From contig CALWYM010000079.1 of assembly GCA_944385775.1 (NCBI GenBank), positions 1 to 8,588 of the forward strand: a stretch of 8,588 nt of DNA, given 5' to 3'. The stretch is from an uncultured Oscillospiraceae bacterium (GTDB lineage Bacteria > Bacillota > Clostridia > Oscillospirales > Oscillospiraceae). Under the pieces are notes generated by a model that saw only the letters and a list, made by a program, of their open reading frames with translations, did not search any database and was not told where the DNA came from. Position numbers and translations under genes: made by a program. Positions 1-6,363 of this stretch are shown here, one piece after another. How positions within the stretch are numbered: position 1 is the first letter of the stretch; the number at the start of each line of letters is the position of its first letter.

Positions 1-129
1 ACTGTTTGCCTCCTCATCGGAAAGAGAGAGAACGTAAAATGCCAGCCGCTGGGCACTTTTTACCCCTATTCCGGGAAGTGACGCAAACTTTTCAACTAAA
101 TTTTCAAGAGAATTTGGAAAAGAATTCAT
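1..129 (-). CDS. recR: Recombination protein RecR, N-terminal fragment (runs off window)
   Basis: Only the first 43 codons are present; the frame is open to the left edge. The visible chain contains the motif LPGIGVKSAQRLAFYVLSLS (residues 18-37), the helix-hairpin-helix and following helix that open RecR proteins. RecR acts with RecF and RecO in loading RecA on gapped DNA during recombinational repair; the zinc-finger and Toprim domains that would confirm this lie outside the window. The ATG at 127-129 is preceded by AGAGG at 140-144, ten bases upstream, which lies inside the last codons of rpe. The gap to the rpe stop is only six bases, so recR is probably the second gene of an rpe-led transcript and translationally coupled to it. 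Seen: the motif and spacing. Known: the family role. Identity is fairly sure despite the short fragment. Confidence 0.88.
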   Translation of the reverse strand, partial: MNSFPNSLENLVEKFASLPGIGVKSAQRLAFYVLSLSDEEANS

Positions 130-135
130 TAATAT

Positions 136-780
136 TCAACCTCTGAGACACGTAATATAATTTTTTCTGTCGGCAGCCTTAAATATGCTGCTGCCGGCTA
201 CCAGCACATTGGCGCCGTTTAAAACCGCCGTTTTCGCCGTTTCAATATTTACTCCGCCGTCTACCTCTAAATCACACTCCCTGCCCGACCGGTCAATCAT
301 CTCTCTTACTGCTTTGACCTTGGGCATCATGTCCGCCATAAATCGCTGCCCGCCAAAGCCCGGCTCCACAGTCATCACAAGAACCATGTCAAGGTCATTA
401 AGGTACTCTGCTAGACTCCCTGCCGGAGTTTTCGGCTTCAGGGCAAGCCCCACCTTTTTCCCGCAAGTCTTTACTGCGTCAATGGCAGCGTGAATATCCT
501 CAGGCTCCGCCGCCTCAAGATGAAATACAACCATATCGGCGCCGGCGGCACAAAACCTCTCCACATACTTCTGGGGCTGTGTAATCATAAGGTGAACGTC
601 AAGGAATTTATCTGTTGCTTTCCGCACCTGCTCCAAAATCGGAAGTCCAAAGGAAATATTCGGCACAAAAACTCCGTCCATAACATCAAAATGAACGTAT
701 TCCGCTTCCTCTACTGTCTTAAGCTCCTCGCCCAGCCTGAGAAAATCGGCCGAGAGAATAGACGGCGCTATCTTTATCAT
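136..780 (-). CDS. rpe: Ribulose-phosphate 3-epimerase
   Basis: A 214-residue TIM-barrel enzyme of normal family length that interconverts ribulose 5-phosphate and xylulose 5-phosphate in the pentose phosphate pathway, in the cytoplasm. Family signatures appear in order: APSILSAD near the start, VHFDVMDGVFVPN (about 29-41, with the metal-binding His and catalytic Asp), DVHLMI (about 61-66, second metal His), VEPGFGGQ (about 138-145, phosphate-side loop), EVDGGV (about 171-176, catalytic or metal Asp) and GANVLVAGSSIF (phosphate grip). No key residue is missing. The start is supported by a strong GGGAGG site at 787-792. It is the first gene of a minus-strand unit, with recR six bases downstream. 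A promoter at 922-950 and a structured leader of roughly 135 bases lie upstream, so expression may be controlled after initiation. Confidence 0.97.
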   Translation of the reverse strand: MIKIAPSILSADFLRLGEELKTVEEAEYVHFDVMDGVFVPNISFGLPILEQVRKATDKFLDVHLMITQPQKYVERFCAAGADMVVFHLEAAEPEDIHAAIDAVKTCGKKVGLALKPKTPAGSLAEYLNDLDMVLVMTVEPGFGGQRFMADMMPKVKAVREMIDRSGRECDLEVDGGVNIETAKTAVLNGANVLVAGSSIFKAADRKNYITCLRG

Positions 781-786
781 AATTAT

Positions 787-792
787 CCTCCC
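787..792 (-). promoter_or_regulatory. Ribosome binding site of rpe
   Basis: GGGAGG read on the minus strand, six bases before the rpe ATG. It is the strongest Shine-Dalgarno sequence in the window and fixes the rpe start. Confidence 0.85.
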
Positions 793-853
793 GTAAATAT
801 GGTAACCCGGGGTCGCTGCGGCGCATAATATAACTTAGCGGCCGGCTAGCCCT

Positions 854-909
854 CTCGCTTTAAGATAGGGGTCAGCGAGGAACTCCCTATTTCTTCCTCG
901 CAGGACCCC
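854..909 (-). promoter_or_regulatory. Structured 5' leader RNA of rpe (unclassified)
   Basis: Just downstream of the predicted rpe transcription start, GGGGTC (909-904) pairs with GACCCC (873-868), and inside it GCGAGGAA (901-894) pairs with TTCCTCGC (882-875). The result is a 14-pair hairpin with a small internal bulge and an 11-base loop at 883-893. Competing pairings exist: loop ATAGGG (890-885) with CCCTAT (870-865), and CTCGCT (879-874) with AGCGAG (859-854). A second GACCCC at 814-809, near the ribosome site, could compete for GGGGTC. No U-run follows the hairpin, so it is not a simple terminator. It does not match any riboswitch consensus I recognise. The whole 781-1093 gap holds this leader, two divergent promoters and AT-rich DNA between them; I see no gene in it. 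The pairing is seen; the regulatory role is inferred. Confidence 0.55.
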
Positions 910-921
910 AGGCGGTTATCA

Positions 922-950
922 ATCATAAATAATATTATTTTTCCTGTCAA
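922..950 (-). promoter_or_regulatory. Sigma-A type promoter for rpe-recR
   Basis: On the minus strand TTGACA (950-945) and TATGAT (927-922) are separated by exactly 17 bases. This is a full-consensus -35 and a five-of-six -10. Transcription would begin near 915, giving a leader of about 135 bases before rpe. It is divergent from the xpaC promoter, with about 48 bases between the two -35 boxes. Confidence 0.85.
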
Positions 951-998
951 TTATATAAAATAAATAGTCTTTGGTCAATGAAAAACTTTTACCCGTCC

Positions 999-1027
999 TT
1001 GACTTTACGGCTGTAAAAATATAAAAT
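999..1027 (+). promoter_or_regulatory. Sigma-A type promoter for the xpaC-telA-lemA-TPM operon
   Basis: TTGACT (999-1004) and TAAAAT (1022-1027) have a 17-base spacer, with an expected start near 1034. The 60-base leader before xpaC contains two small hairpins (1042-1057 and 1072-1084). The second covers the weak purine-rich GAAAG ribosome site. Confidence 0.75.
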
Positions 1028-1093
1028 ATGATAAAAGGTTTTTGCTCTCTTTAGCAAGCCGAATGAACTAACTTTCAAAGAAAGAGTCAGACA

Positions 1094-1738
1094 ATGAAAA
1101 AGATTAAAAAGCCTTCCCCAGTACCTCTTTTCGGTACGGCTGCCTTATGGATATTTTATACCCTTTTTCTTCCGCTTTACAAGCCGTCTCATTTTTTATA
1201 CCTGACTGCCGGAGCGGTTATATGCTATATTCTTCTGACAAAGCTGTTTCCCGGAAGGGTGGAAGAAATCAAGGAACCTGAAAAACCCTTTACCACCGGA
1301 AACGAGGAAATTGACAAGCTCCTGTCAGAGGGTAGAACAGCCGCTTCCGAGATGGAGCGCATTGCTGCCAATGTGAAAAATCAGCAGATAAAGGAAAAAA
1401 TCAACAGGCTAAGTGATTTAACAGAACGTATTTTTCAGGACCTTACGGAGGATCCCGGAGACTTGTCTCAGGTACGTCGCTTTGCCAATTATTTTTTACC
1501 CACCACACTGAAGCTTTTAAATGCTTATGACAGAATGAGCTCTGAGGAATTTTCGGGTACAAATACCAGTTCCATTTTGTCCTCTGTTGAAAATGTCCTG
1601 GACAAGACCATTGAAGCGTACACAAAGCAGCTTGACGCTCTCTTTGCCAATGAAGCCCTTGATATTGAAACCGATATTGAGGTGCTTGAAACAATGATGA
1701 AGCGCGAAGGTCTTGGCGGAAAGGATTTTAAGCTTTGA
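1094..1738 (+). CDS. xpaC: XpaC-family membrane protein (5-bromo-4-chloroindolyl phosphate hydrolysis family)
   Basis: A 214-residue protein with two hydrophobic segments near the N-terminus (about 11-27 and 33-52), then a charged, mostly helical cytoplasmic domain. The stretch FANYFLPTTLKLLNAYDRM (130-148) is characteristic of XpaC. The family name comes from a colour-substrate phenotype in Bacillus; no catalytic motif is visible, and the real function is unknown. The next gene is a TelA homologue, the same partner that follows xpaC in Bacillus, which strongly supports the assignment. It is the first gene of a four-gene operon from the promoter at 999-1027. Its ribosome site is poor (purine-rich GAAAG at 1080-1084, no GGAGG), so translation may be modest. 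Identity is fairly sure; function is open. Confidence 0.85.
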   Translation: MKKIKKPSPVPLFGTAALWIFYTLFLPLYKPSHFLYLTAGAVICYILLTKLFPGRVEEIKEPEKPFTTGNEEIDKLLSEGRTAASEMERIAANVKNQQIKEKINRLSDLTERIFQDLTEDPGDLSQVRRFANYFLPTTLKLLNAYDRMSSEEFSGTNTSSILSSVENVLDKTIEAYTKQLDALFANEALDIETDIEVLETMMKREGLGGKDFKL

Positions 1739-1782
1739 AGCTTTAAAAAAATTTGACATACGGCGCATTTTCTGCGCTTTAG

Positions 1783-1788
1783 AAAGGA
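1783..1788 (+). promoter_or_regulatory. Ribosome binding site of telA
   Basis: AAAGGA lies ten bases before the ATG at 1799. An earlier ATG at 1788 reads only four codons to a stop, so 1799 (or the adjacent ATG at 1802) is the start. Confidence 0.6.
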
Positions 1789-1798
1789 TGTATTTTTT

Positions 1799-2959
1799 AT
1801 GATGCCTGATAACAAATCCGAGTATATTCCGAACCTGACTTTTAACTCTACCCCGGCGCCCACCGACTCCGCTCCTGCCCAGCAGGCTGCCCAGGAGCTT
1901 CCTACCGCGGAAGAGCTTATTGAGCAGCAGGAGTCCAGCCTTTCTCCGGAGGAACTTAAGGCTGTTGACGATTTTTCAAAGAAGATAGACATTACCGATA
2001 CAAACGCCATTCTCCAATACGGCGCCGCCTCTCAGAAAAACATTGCGGATTTCTCAGCAACCACCCTTAACAGCGTCCGTACAAAGGATATGGGCGAGGT
2101 GGGCGATATGCTCTCCGACCTTGTGGTTGAGCTAAAAGGCTTTAACTACGGCGACGAGGAAAAGCGCGGGTTTTTCGGCTTTAAGAAAAAAATTGAAAAT
2201 AAAATTGCCTCTCTTAAGGCACAGTACGACAAGGCTGAAGTAAACGTGGACAAGATTTGCTCCGCACTTGAGGCTCACCAGGTCACCCTTCTTAAGGACA
2301 TTGCAACCCTCGACAGAATGTATGAGCTTAATCAGGGTTACTTTAAAGAGCTTACCATGTATATAATCGCGGGTAAGAAAAAGCTGCGGGAGTGCCAGGA
2401 AGTCGTGCTGCCCCAGCTTCAAAAAAAGGCACAGGAGTCCGGCGCTCCGGAGGACGCTCAGGCTGTCAACGATTTTGCCAACATGATAAACCGCTTTGAC
2501 AAAAAAATCCATGACCTAGAGCTTACCAGAACTGTCTCAGTACAGATGGCTCCTCAGATACGTCTTATTCAGAATAATAATACACTGATGGTTGAGAAAA
2601 TCCAGACTTCCCTTGTAAATACCATTCCTCTTTGGAAAAGCCAGATGGTCCTTGCCCTTGGTATGCACCACTCTCAGCAGGCTATGGAAGCTCAGCGTGA
2701 GGTTTCCGACTATACAAACGAGCTTCTCAAAAGAAATTCTGAAATGCTGAAGCAGGGCTCTGTTGAGGTTGCCAAGGAATCGGAGCGGGGCATTGTGGAC
2801 CTTGAGACCCTTAAAGCAACAAATCAGAATCTTATCGATACCCTTGAGGAAGTTCGTACAATTCAGACCGAGGGCTCCCAGAAGCGCCGTCAGGCTGAGG
2901 CTGAGCTTACCAAAATTGAGGACGAGCTTAAGCGCAAGCTTATTGAGATAAATAAATGA
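1799..2959 (+). CDS. telA: TelA/KlaA-family protein (toxic anion resistance family)
   Basis: A 386-residue soluble, highly helical protein with no signal peptide or membrane segment. The first 50 residues are Pro/Ala/Gln/Glu-rich and probably disordered. The family hallmark is in the middle: RTVSVQMAPQIRLIQNNN (244-261), then EKIQTSLVNTIPLWKSQMVL (266-285). The last 90 residues are charged and coiled-coil-like. TelA/KlaA proteins were first linked to tellurite resistance on plasmids, and chromosomal homologues have been linked to resistance to envelope stress and antimicrobials, but no biochemical activity is established. Here it follows xpaC after a 60-base gap containing a small hairpin (1763-1777), and its TGA overlaps the ATG of the LemA-like gene by four bases, so those two are translationally coupled. 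Family assignment is secure; a role in metal-anion resistance should not be assumed. Confidence 0.93.
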   Translation: MMPDNKSEYIPNLTFNSTPAPTDSAPAQQAAQELPTAEELIEQQESSLSPEELKAVDDFSKKIDITDTNAILQYGAASQKNIADFSATTLNSVRTKDMGEVGDMLSDLVVELKGFNYGDEEKRGFFGFKKKIENKIASLKAQYDKAEVNVDKICSALEAHQVTLLKDIATLDRMYELNQGYFKELTMYIIAGKKKLRECQEVVLPQLQKKAQESGAPEDAQAVNDFANMINRFDKKIHDLELTRTVSVQMAPQIRLIQNNNTLMVEKIQTSLVNTIPLWKSQMVLALGMHHSQQAMEAQREVSDYTNELLKRNSEMLKQGSVEVAKESERGIVDLETLKATNQNLIDTLEEVRTIQTEGSQKRRQAEAELTKIEDELKRKLIEINK

Positions 2960-3525
2960 AAAAATTCCTTTTATCCAGAAAAGCTGGATTTATTGTTCTT
3001 GCTCTGTCTGTCCTTATTATGACCCCTGTGGGCATAATAAGATCACTAAACCGCCTTGCCGAAGATGTTGAAGAGTGCTTTACGGAGGGAGTTGAGGTAG
3101 AAAGCCCCGGTTCCTCCTATATGTCGGCTTCTCTTTCCTCCTTGCTGGAGGAAAGGGCAAGGGCATCTCTGGGTTTAGTTACTGTGGGTAATAAATTTCC
3201 TGACCTTTCCGAAGAAACCGACGCGCTTCGTCAGGCAAGAGAGCGGCTTTTGGACGCTTCAACCATAAGTGAAAAATACGCTGCCAACCAGGAAATTGAG
3301 GAAGCCTGGCAGACCCTTTACTCCATGATTCCCCTGTCTGAGCTTTCCCAGGCTGACCGGGAAATCGCTGAGAGCTACTCTGAGCTTTTGGAAAAGGTGC
3401 AGGGCTCTATTAATATAAATCAGTATAATAATTTGGTGGATAATTTTTACAATGTCACTCTTTCCACCTTTCCGGGCAGGCTTTTTGCTGATTTTATAAC
3501 CGGTCCAGAATATTTTGGAGAGTAA
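2956..3525 (+). CDS. Divergent LemA-like membrane protein
   Basis: A 189-residue protein with one N-terminal hydrophobic segment (about 12-28), which fits a signal anchor, followed by a helical domain. The C-terminal stretch NQYNNLVDNFYNVTLSTFPG (155-174), followed by RLFADF and ending in EYFGE, matches the LemA-family ending (YN..V..YN.....FP, then Ala and Phe-rich). The first half is poorly conserved compared with typical LemA, so this is a remote member. LemA proteins are membrane-anchored helical bundles of unknown function, often encoded beside TPM-domain proteins; the next gene here is one, which supports the call. The ATG overlaps the telA stop (ATGA) and there is no clear ribosome site of its own, so it depends on telA translation. 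Confidence 0.75.
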   Translation: MKKFLLSRKAGFIVLALSVLIMTPVGIIRSLNRLAEDVEECFTEGVEVESPGSSYMSASLSSLLEERARASLGLVTVGNKFPDLSEETDALRQARERLLDASTISEKYAANQEIEEAWQTLYSMIPLSELSQADREIAESYSELLEKVQGSININQYNNLVDNFYNVTLSTFPGRLFADFITGPEYFGE

Positions 3526-3528
3526 GAT

Positions 3529-4374
3529 ATGAAAAAATTTATATTGGTAATTATGGTGCTGGCACTGACGGTGTCTGTACCGGCAGGCGCTCTGGCGCTT
3601 GAACCATCTAGCGACTTTTATGTAACCGACACCACCGGTTCCCTGTCACAGCAGGTAGTTGACCAGGTAATTGACCTTAACATCCAGCTTGAAAACAGCT
3701 GCGGTGGGCAAATTGTGGTTGTGTTAATCGACTACTTTGGCGATACCTACGCCGATGAATACGCAGTATCGCTGTTTAACGAGTGGCATATATCGGGAAA
3801 TGGTATGCTGCTTGTGGTATCGCCCTATGAAAAACGCGGCGGAATTACCGTGGGTTACGAAATAGAGAACGTTTTTCCTGACAACGCAAAAAACAAATAC
3901 CTTAATAACTATTTCTGGGACGACTTTGACCGTGGCAGATATGACGAAGCCGTATCGTCCCTTATGGTGGAGCTTGCGGAGTGGTATGATGACCAGTATG
4001 ACCTGAACCTGACATACGGGGATAGTTCCTCAAAATCCGGTGGATTTGCCGAGTTTTTGTATTCTGTTTCGTCAACTCTTATCACGCTGGTCGTATTCTT
4101 TTTGATTGTCTATATGATAATCCGCATCGACAGACGAATGTTCAACAGCTACTATATCGGTCTTGGAATGCCAATTCCTCGTTACTATCCGTGGTTTATA
4201 TTTTTCGGTCCACACCATCGCAGACCGCCAAGAGGTCCTCGTCCGCCGCGAGGTCCGGGAGGCTTTGGCGGATTTGGAGGATCCGGTGGAGGATTTGGCG
4301 GGCGCATTGGTGGTGGCGGAAGCTTCAGAGGCGGCGGAGGTCACAGCGGCGGCGGCTTCGGCGGCAGAAGATAA
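3529..4374 (+). CDS. TPM-domain (TLP18.3/Psb32/MOLO-1) protein with glycine-rich tail
   Basis: A 281-residue exported protein. Residues 1-23 form a signal peptide ending in A-L-A. A TPM domain follows (about 30-155), including the FYVTDTTGSLS opening, VVVLIDYFGD, the NGMLLVVSPYEKRGGITVGY core and the DDFDRGRYDEAV helix. One transmembrane helix lies at about 177-200, then a Pro/Arg segment (about 217-243), then a Gly/Phe/Arg-rich tail (244-281). The TPM domain is predicted outside the membrane and the tail on the other side. TPM proteins are found with LemA and other membrane stress factors; no enzyme activity can be claimed. It starts three bases after the LemA-like stop, with GGAG at 3517-3520 inside the end of that gene. 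It is the last gene of the operon. Confidence 0.92.
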   Translation: MKKFILVIMVLALTVSVPAGALALEPSSDFYVTDTTGSLSQQVVDQVIDLNIQLENSCGGQIVVVLIDYFGDTYADEYAVSLFNEWHISGNGMLLVVSPYEKRGGITVGYEIENVFPDNAKNKYLNNYFWDDFDRGRYDEAVSSLMVELAEWYDDQYDLNLTYGDSSSKSGGFAEFLYSVSSTLITLVVFFLIVYMIIRIDRRMFNSYYIGLGMPIPRYYPWFIFFGPHHRRPPRGPRPPRGPGGFGGFGGSGGGFGGRIGGGGSFRGGGGHSGGGFGGRR

Positions 4375-4389
4375 GGTTAAATTTTATAT

Positions 4390-4411
4390 TAACGGACTTA
4401 ATTTGCCGTTA
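4390..4411 (+). terminator. Weak terminator after the TPM gene
   Basis: TAACGG (4390-4395) pairs with CCGTTA (4406-4411) around a 10-base loop and is followed by TTTTG. The stem is short and the U-run brief, so read-through into marR is likely. Confidence 0.4.
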
Positions 4412-4428
4412 TTTTGCTATGTTTTGCC

Positions 4429-4457
4429 TTGACTTTGGAACTTTTATGTAATATACT
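4429..4457 (+). promoter_or_regulatory. Sigma-A type promoter for the marR gene
   Basis: TTGACT (4429-4434) and TATACT (4452-4457) are spaced by 17 bases, with an expected start near 4464. The regulator can therefore be transcribed independently of the operon upstream. Confidence 0.8.
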
Positions 4458-4461
4458 CTAC

Positions 4462-4486
4462 GTGTAATTGGTTTTATATTTTACGC
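4462..4486 (+). promoter_or_regulatory. Possible operator at the marR start (inverted repeat)
   Basis: GTGTAA (4462-4467) and TTACGC (4481-4486) form an inverted repeat with one mismatch around a 13-base spacer, placed over the predicted transcription start. MarR proteins often repress themselves through such palindromes. The match is short and could be chance. Confidence 0.25.
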
Positions 4487-4496
4487 CTAAGATGAA

Positions 4497-4502
4497 AAGG
4501 GG
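4497..4502 (+). promoter_or_regulatory. Ribosome binding site that decides the marR start
   Basis: AAGGGG ends nine bases before the ATG at 4512 but only three bases before the in-frame ATG at 4506. The normal spacing favours 4512. Confidence 0.55.
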
Positions 4503-4511
4503 AAAATGAGG

Positions 4512-4961
4512 ATGCCCAACGATAACAACAAAGCCGGCGATATATCAAGAATTATAGTAAAATGTATCAGTCACCTTGAACGCCACAGAAGAAAATATAT
4601 GAACGAAAATTTGAAAGAGAAGGATATACGAGGTTCCATGTTTCTGGCCATTATGTATCTTGCTCACAACCCAGGTTCCAGTCAGGACCGTCTTTGCAGC
4701 GAGCTTTTGATTGATAAGGGAAACGCTGCCAGACTCTGCCGTCAGCTTGAGGAAATCGGTTATATAAAGAGAGAGCAATCTCCACTTGACAGGCGTCAGA
4801 ACATGCTGTTTTTAACCGAATACGGTGAGGCTCAGCTGCCGTTTATCCGTCAGTATCTTCACTCCTGGTCTGACGCTGCTACTTCCGGCTTTACATCGGA
4901 GGAGCTTGAGATTCTTGTTTCTCTGCTCCAGCGTATGAAGGAAAACGTTCATTCAATGTAA
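4512..4961 (+). CDS. MarR-family transcriptional regulator
   Basis: About 149 residues, typical for MarR, which bind DNA as dimers and usually respond to small molecules or oxidants. The winged-helix core is clear: a recognition region around LLIDKGNAARLCRQLEEIGY and the wing motif DRRQNMLFLTEYGE, flanked by helices that would form the dimer interface. A start two codons upstream at 4506 is possible, but the ribosome site spacing favours 4512. It has its own promoter, lies 137 bases downstream of the TPM gene, and converges on lysA across a shared terminator. The target is unknown: the upstream operon, itself, or a distant gene. Two cysteines (one early helix residue and one in the recognition region) could be redox sensors, but this is only a possibility. 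Confidence 0.93.
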   Translation: MPNDNNKAGDISRIIVKCISHLERHRRKYMNENLKEKDIRGSMFLAIMYLAHNPGSSQDRLCSELLIDKGNAARLCRQLEEIGYIKREQSPLDRRQNMLFLTEYGEAQLPFIRQYLHSWSDAATSGFTSEELEILVSLLQRMKENVHSM

Positions 4962-4968
4962 AATGTAA

Positions 4969-5010
4969 TATAAAAAATACCCTGCCGAAAACGGCAGGGT
5001 ATTTTTTATA
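4969..5010. terminator. Bidirectional terminator between marR and lysA
   Basis: Positions 4969-4987 pair perfectly with 4992-5010 around an AAAA loop, a 19-base-pair stem. The GC-rich core (CCCTGCCG/CGGCAGGG) is flanked by an A-run on one side and a T-run on the other, so it gives a stem plus U-tract in both directions. It serves marR on the plus strand and lysA on the minus strand, whose stop is only five bases away. Confidence 0.95.
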
Positions 5011-5014
5011 CCAA

Positions 5015-6253
5015 TCAGAAAATCAAAGTTGCAAAATAGTCGTCAATCGTCTCAGCACGGCGGATAAGCTCTGTGGTACCGTCCTCGTGGAGCAGCACCT
5101 CAGCAGAACGCAGCTTTCCGTTATAGTTGTATCCCATAGCGTGACCGTGGGCACCAGTATCGTGGATAACAAGCAAATCTCCCTTATCAATCTTGGGAAG
5201 CTCCCTGTCAATGGCAAACTTATCGTTATTTTCGCAAAGACCTCCGACTACATCGTAAAGATGGTCGCAAGGCTCCTTTTCCTTGCCCAAAACGGTAATG
5301 TGGTGATATGCGCCGTACATAGCTGGTCTCATAAGGTTGCAAGCGCAGGCGTCAACTCCGATATACTCCTTATATATATGTTTTTCGTGGATTGCCCTTG
5401 TGAGCAGGCAGCCGTAGGGACCCAGCATATATCGTCCCAGCTCTGTAAATATACGGACATCGTCCATACCGGCAGGGACAAGGATTTCATCGTACGCCCT
5501 TCTTACTCCCTCGCCAATTATCTCAATATCCGGCGCAAGCTGGTCCGGATAATATGGGATTCCGATACCGCCTGAAAGATTTACAAAATCAATATGGGCT
5601 CCGGTGGTATTATGAAGCTCCACAGCCAGCTCAAAAAGCTGCTTTGCCATCATGGGATAGTATTCGTTAAATGTGGCATTTGACACAAGAAACGCATGAA
5701 TTCCGAAATTCTTAGCGCCTAGCTCCATAAGGTCACGATATGCGCTCTTCATCTGTCCCTTTGTCATGCCGTATTTGGCATCTCTGGGATTGTCCATAAT
5801 CTGATTTGCCACGGAAAACACTCCGCCCGGGTTATACCGGCAACATATTGTCTCCGGCACACCGCAGAGTTTATTTAAAAATTCCACATGGGTATAATCA
5901 TCAAGATTAATATACGCCCCAAGCTCCCTGGCCTTAAGCATATCAGCCTCAGGAGTCTCATTAGAGGAAAACATTATATCGCTGCCGCTAAAGCCGCACT
6001 TTTCACTCATTACAAGCTCTGTAAGAGAAGAACAGTCAACGCCGCAGCCCTCCTCCTTTAAAATTTTAAGAATGGCCGGTGTAGGCGTAGCCTTAACGGC
6101 AAAGTACTCCTTAAATCCAGGGTTCCACGAAAAGGCCTTGTAAAGGACCCGGGCATTTTCACGTATTCCACGTTCATCGTATATATGAATTGGAGTTCCG
6201 TACTGCTGTGCAATCTCGGCAAACTTTTCAGCCGTTGCAAAGACTTTTTTCAT
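5015..6253 (-). CDS. lysA: Diaminopimelate decarboxylase (divergent clostridial form)
   Basis: A 412-residue PLP enzyme of the alanine-racemase-fold (type III) decarboxylases, predicted to convert meso-diaminopimelate to lysine in the cytoplasm. The PLP lysine is K54 in YFAVKATP. NLSGGIG (225-231) is the glycine phosphate loop, ELGRYMLGPYG (271-281) replaces the usual E-P-G-R, VDACACNLMRPAMYGAYH (300-317) matches the RPA.YGAYH segment, and CENNDKFAIDR (340-350) carries the catalytic Cys where most enzymes read C-E-S-G-D. The ending DTGAHGHAMGYNYNG (365-379) replaces the common GAY..YN form. The canonical H.HIGS motif appears as HAFLVSN. These changes put it in a separate branch, so another diamino-acid or carboxylated substrate cannot be fully excluded. 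A ribosome site AAAGGTGA (6268-6261) sits seven bases before the ATG. Monocistronic, with its own promoter and terminator. Confidence 0.88.
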   Translation of the reverse strand: MKKVFATAEKFAEIAQQYGTPIHIYDERGIRENARVLYKAFSWNPGFKEYFAVKATPTPAILKILKEEGCGVDCSSLTELVMSEKCGFSGSDIMFSSNETPEADMLKARELGAYINLDDYTHVEFLNKLCGVPETICCRYNPGGVFSVANQIMDNPRDAKYGMTKGQMKSAYRDLMELGAKNFGIHAFLVSNATFNEYYPMMAKQLFELAVELHNTTGAHIDFVNLSGGIGIPYYPDQLAPDIEIIGEGVRRAYDEILVPAGMDDVRIFTELGRYMLGPYGCLLTRAIHEKHIYKEYIGVDACACNLMRPAMYGAYHHITVLGKEKEPCDHLYDVVGGLCENNDKFAIDRELPKIDKGDLLVIHDTGAHGHAMGYNYNGKLRSAEVLLHEDGTTELIRRAETIDDYFATLIF

Positions 6254-6312
6254 TATTACTTCACCTTTCCTTTCTGAAGTTTTAGGCTACCGCCTGATTT
6301 ATACAGCTATAA

Positions 6313-6341
6313 ATTTTATATCATATTTCCTCTTTTTGCAA
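6313..6341 (-). promoter_or_regulatory. Sigma-A type promoter for lysA
   Basis: On the minus strand TTGCAA (6341-6336) and TAAAAT (6318-6313) are spaced by 17 bases, with an expected start near 6306. The resulting leader of about 50 bases is too short for a lysine riboswitch or a T-box. Confidence 0.65.
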
Positions 6342-6363
6342 CTATTTTTCCCCTATTTTTCGC

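Noticed and set aside
854..909. Terminator, SRP RNA or 6S RNA in the rpe upstream region
   Set aside because: No U-run follows the hairpin, and I could not find SRP or 6S signature sequences. It was kept as an unclassified leader.
1027..1032. TATGAT as the -10 of the xpaC promoter
   Set aside because: It is 22 bases from TTGACT; TAAAAT at 17 bases is the better partner.
1753..1781. TTGACA before telA as an internal promoter
   Set aside because: A perfect -35 is present, but the expected -10 position reads GCTTTA or CTTTAG, so there is no usable partner box.
4163..4451. Two plus-strand frames of 86-89 codons overlapping the end of the TPM gene
   Set aside because: They arise from the glycine-codon-rich repeat of the TPM tail read in other frames; no ribosome site or family motif.
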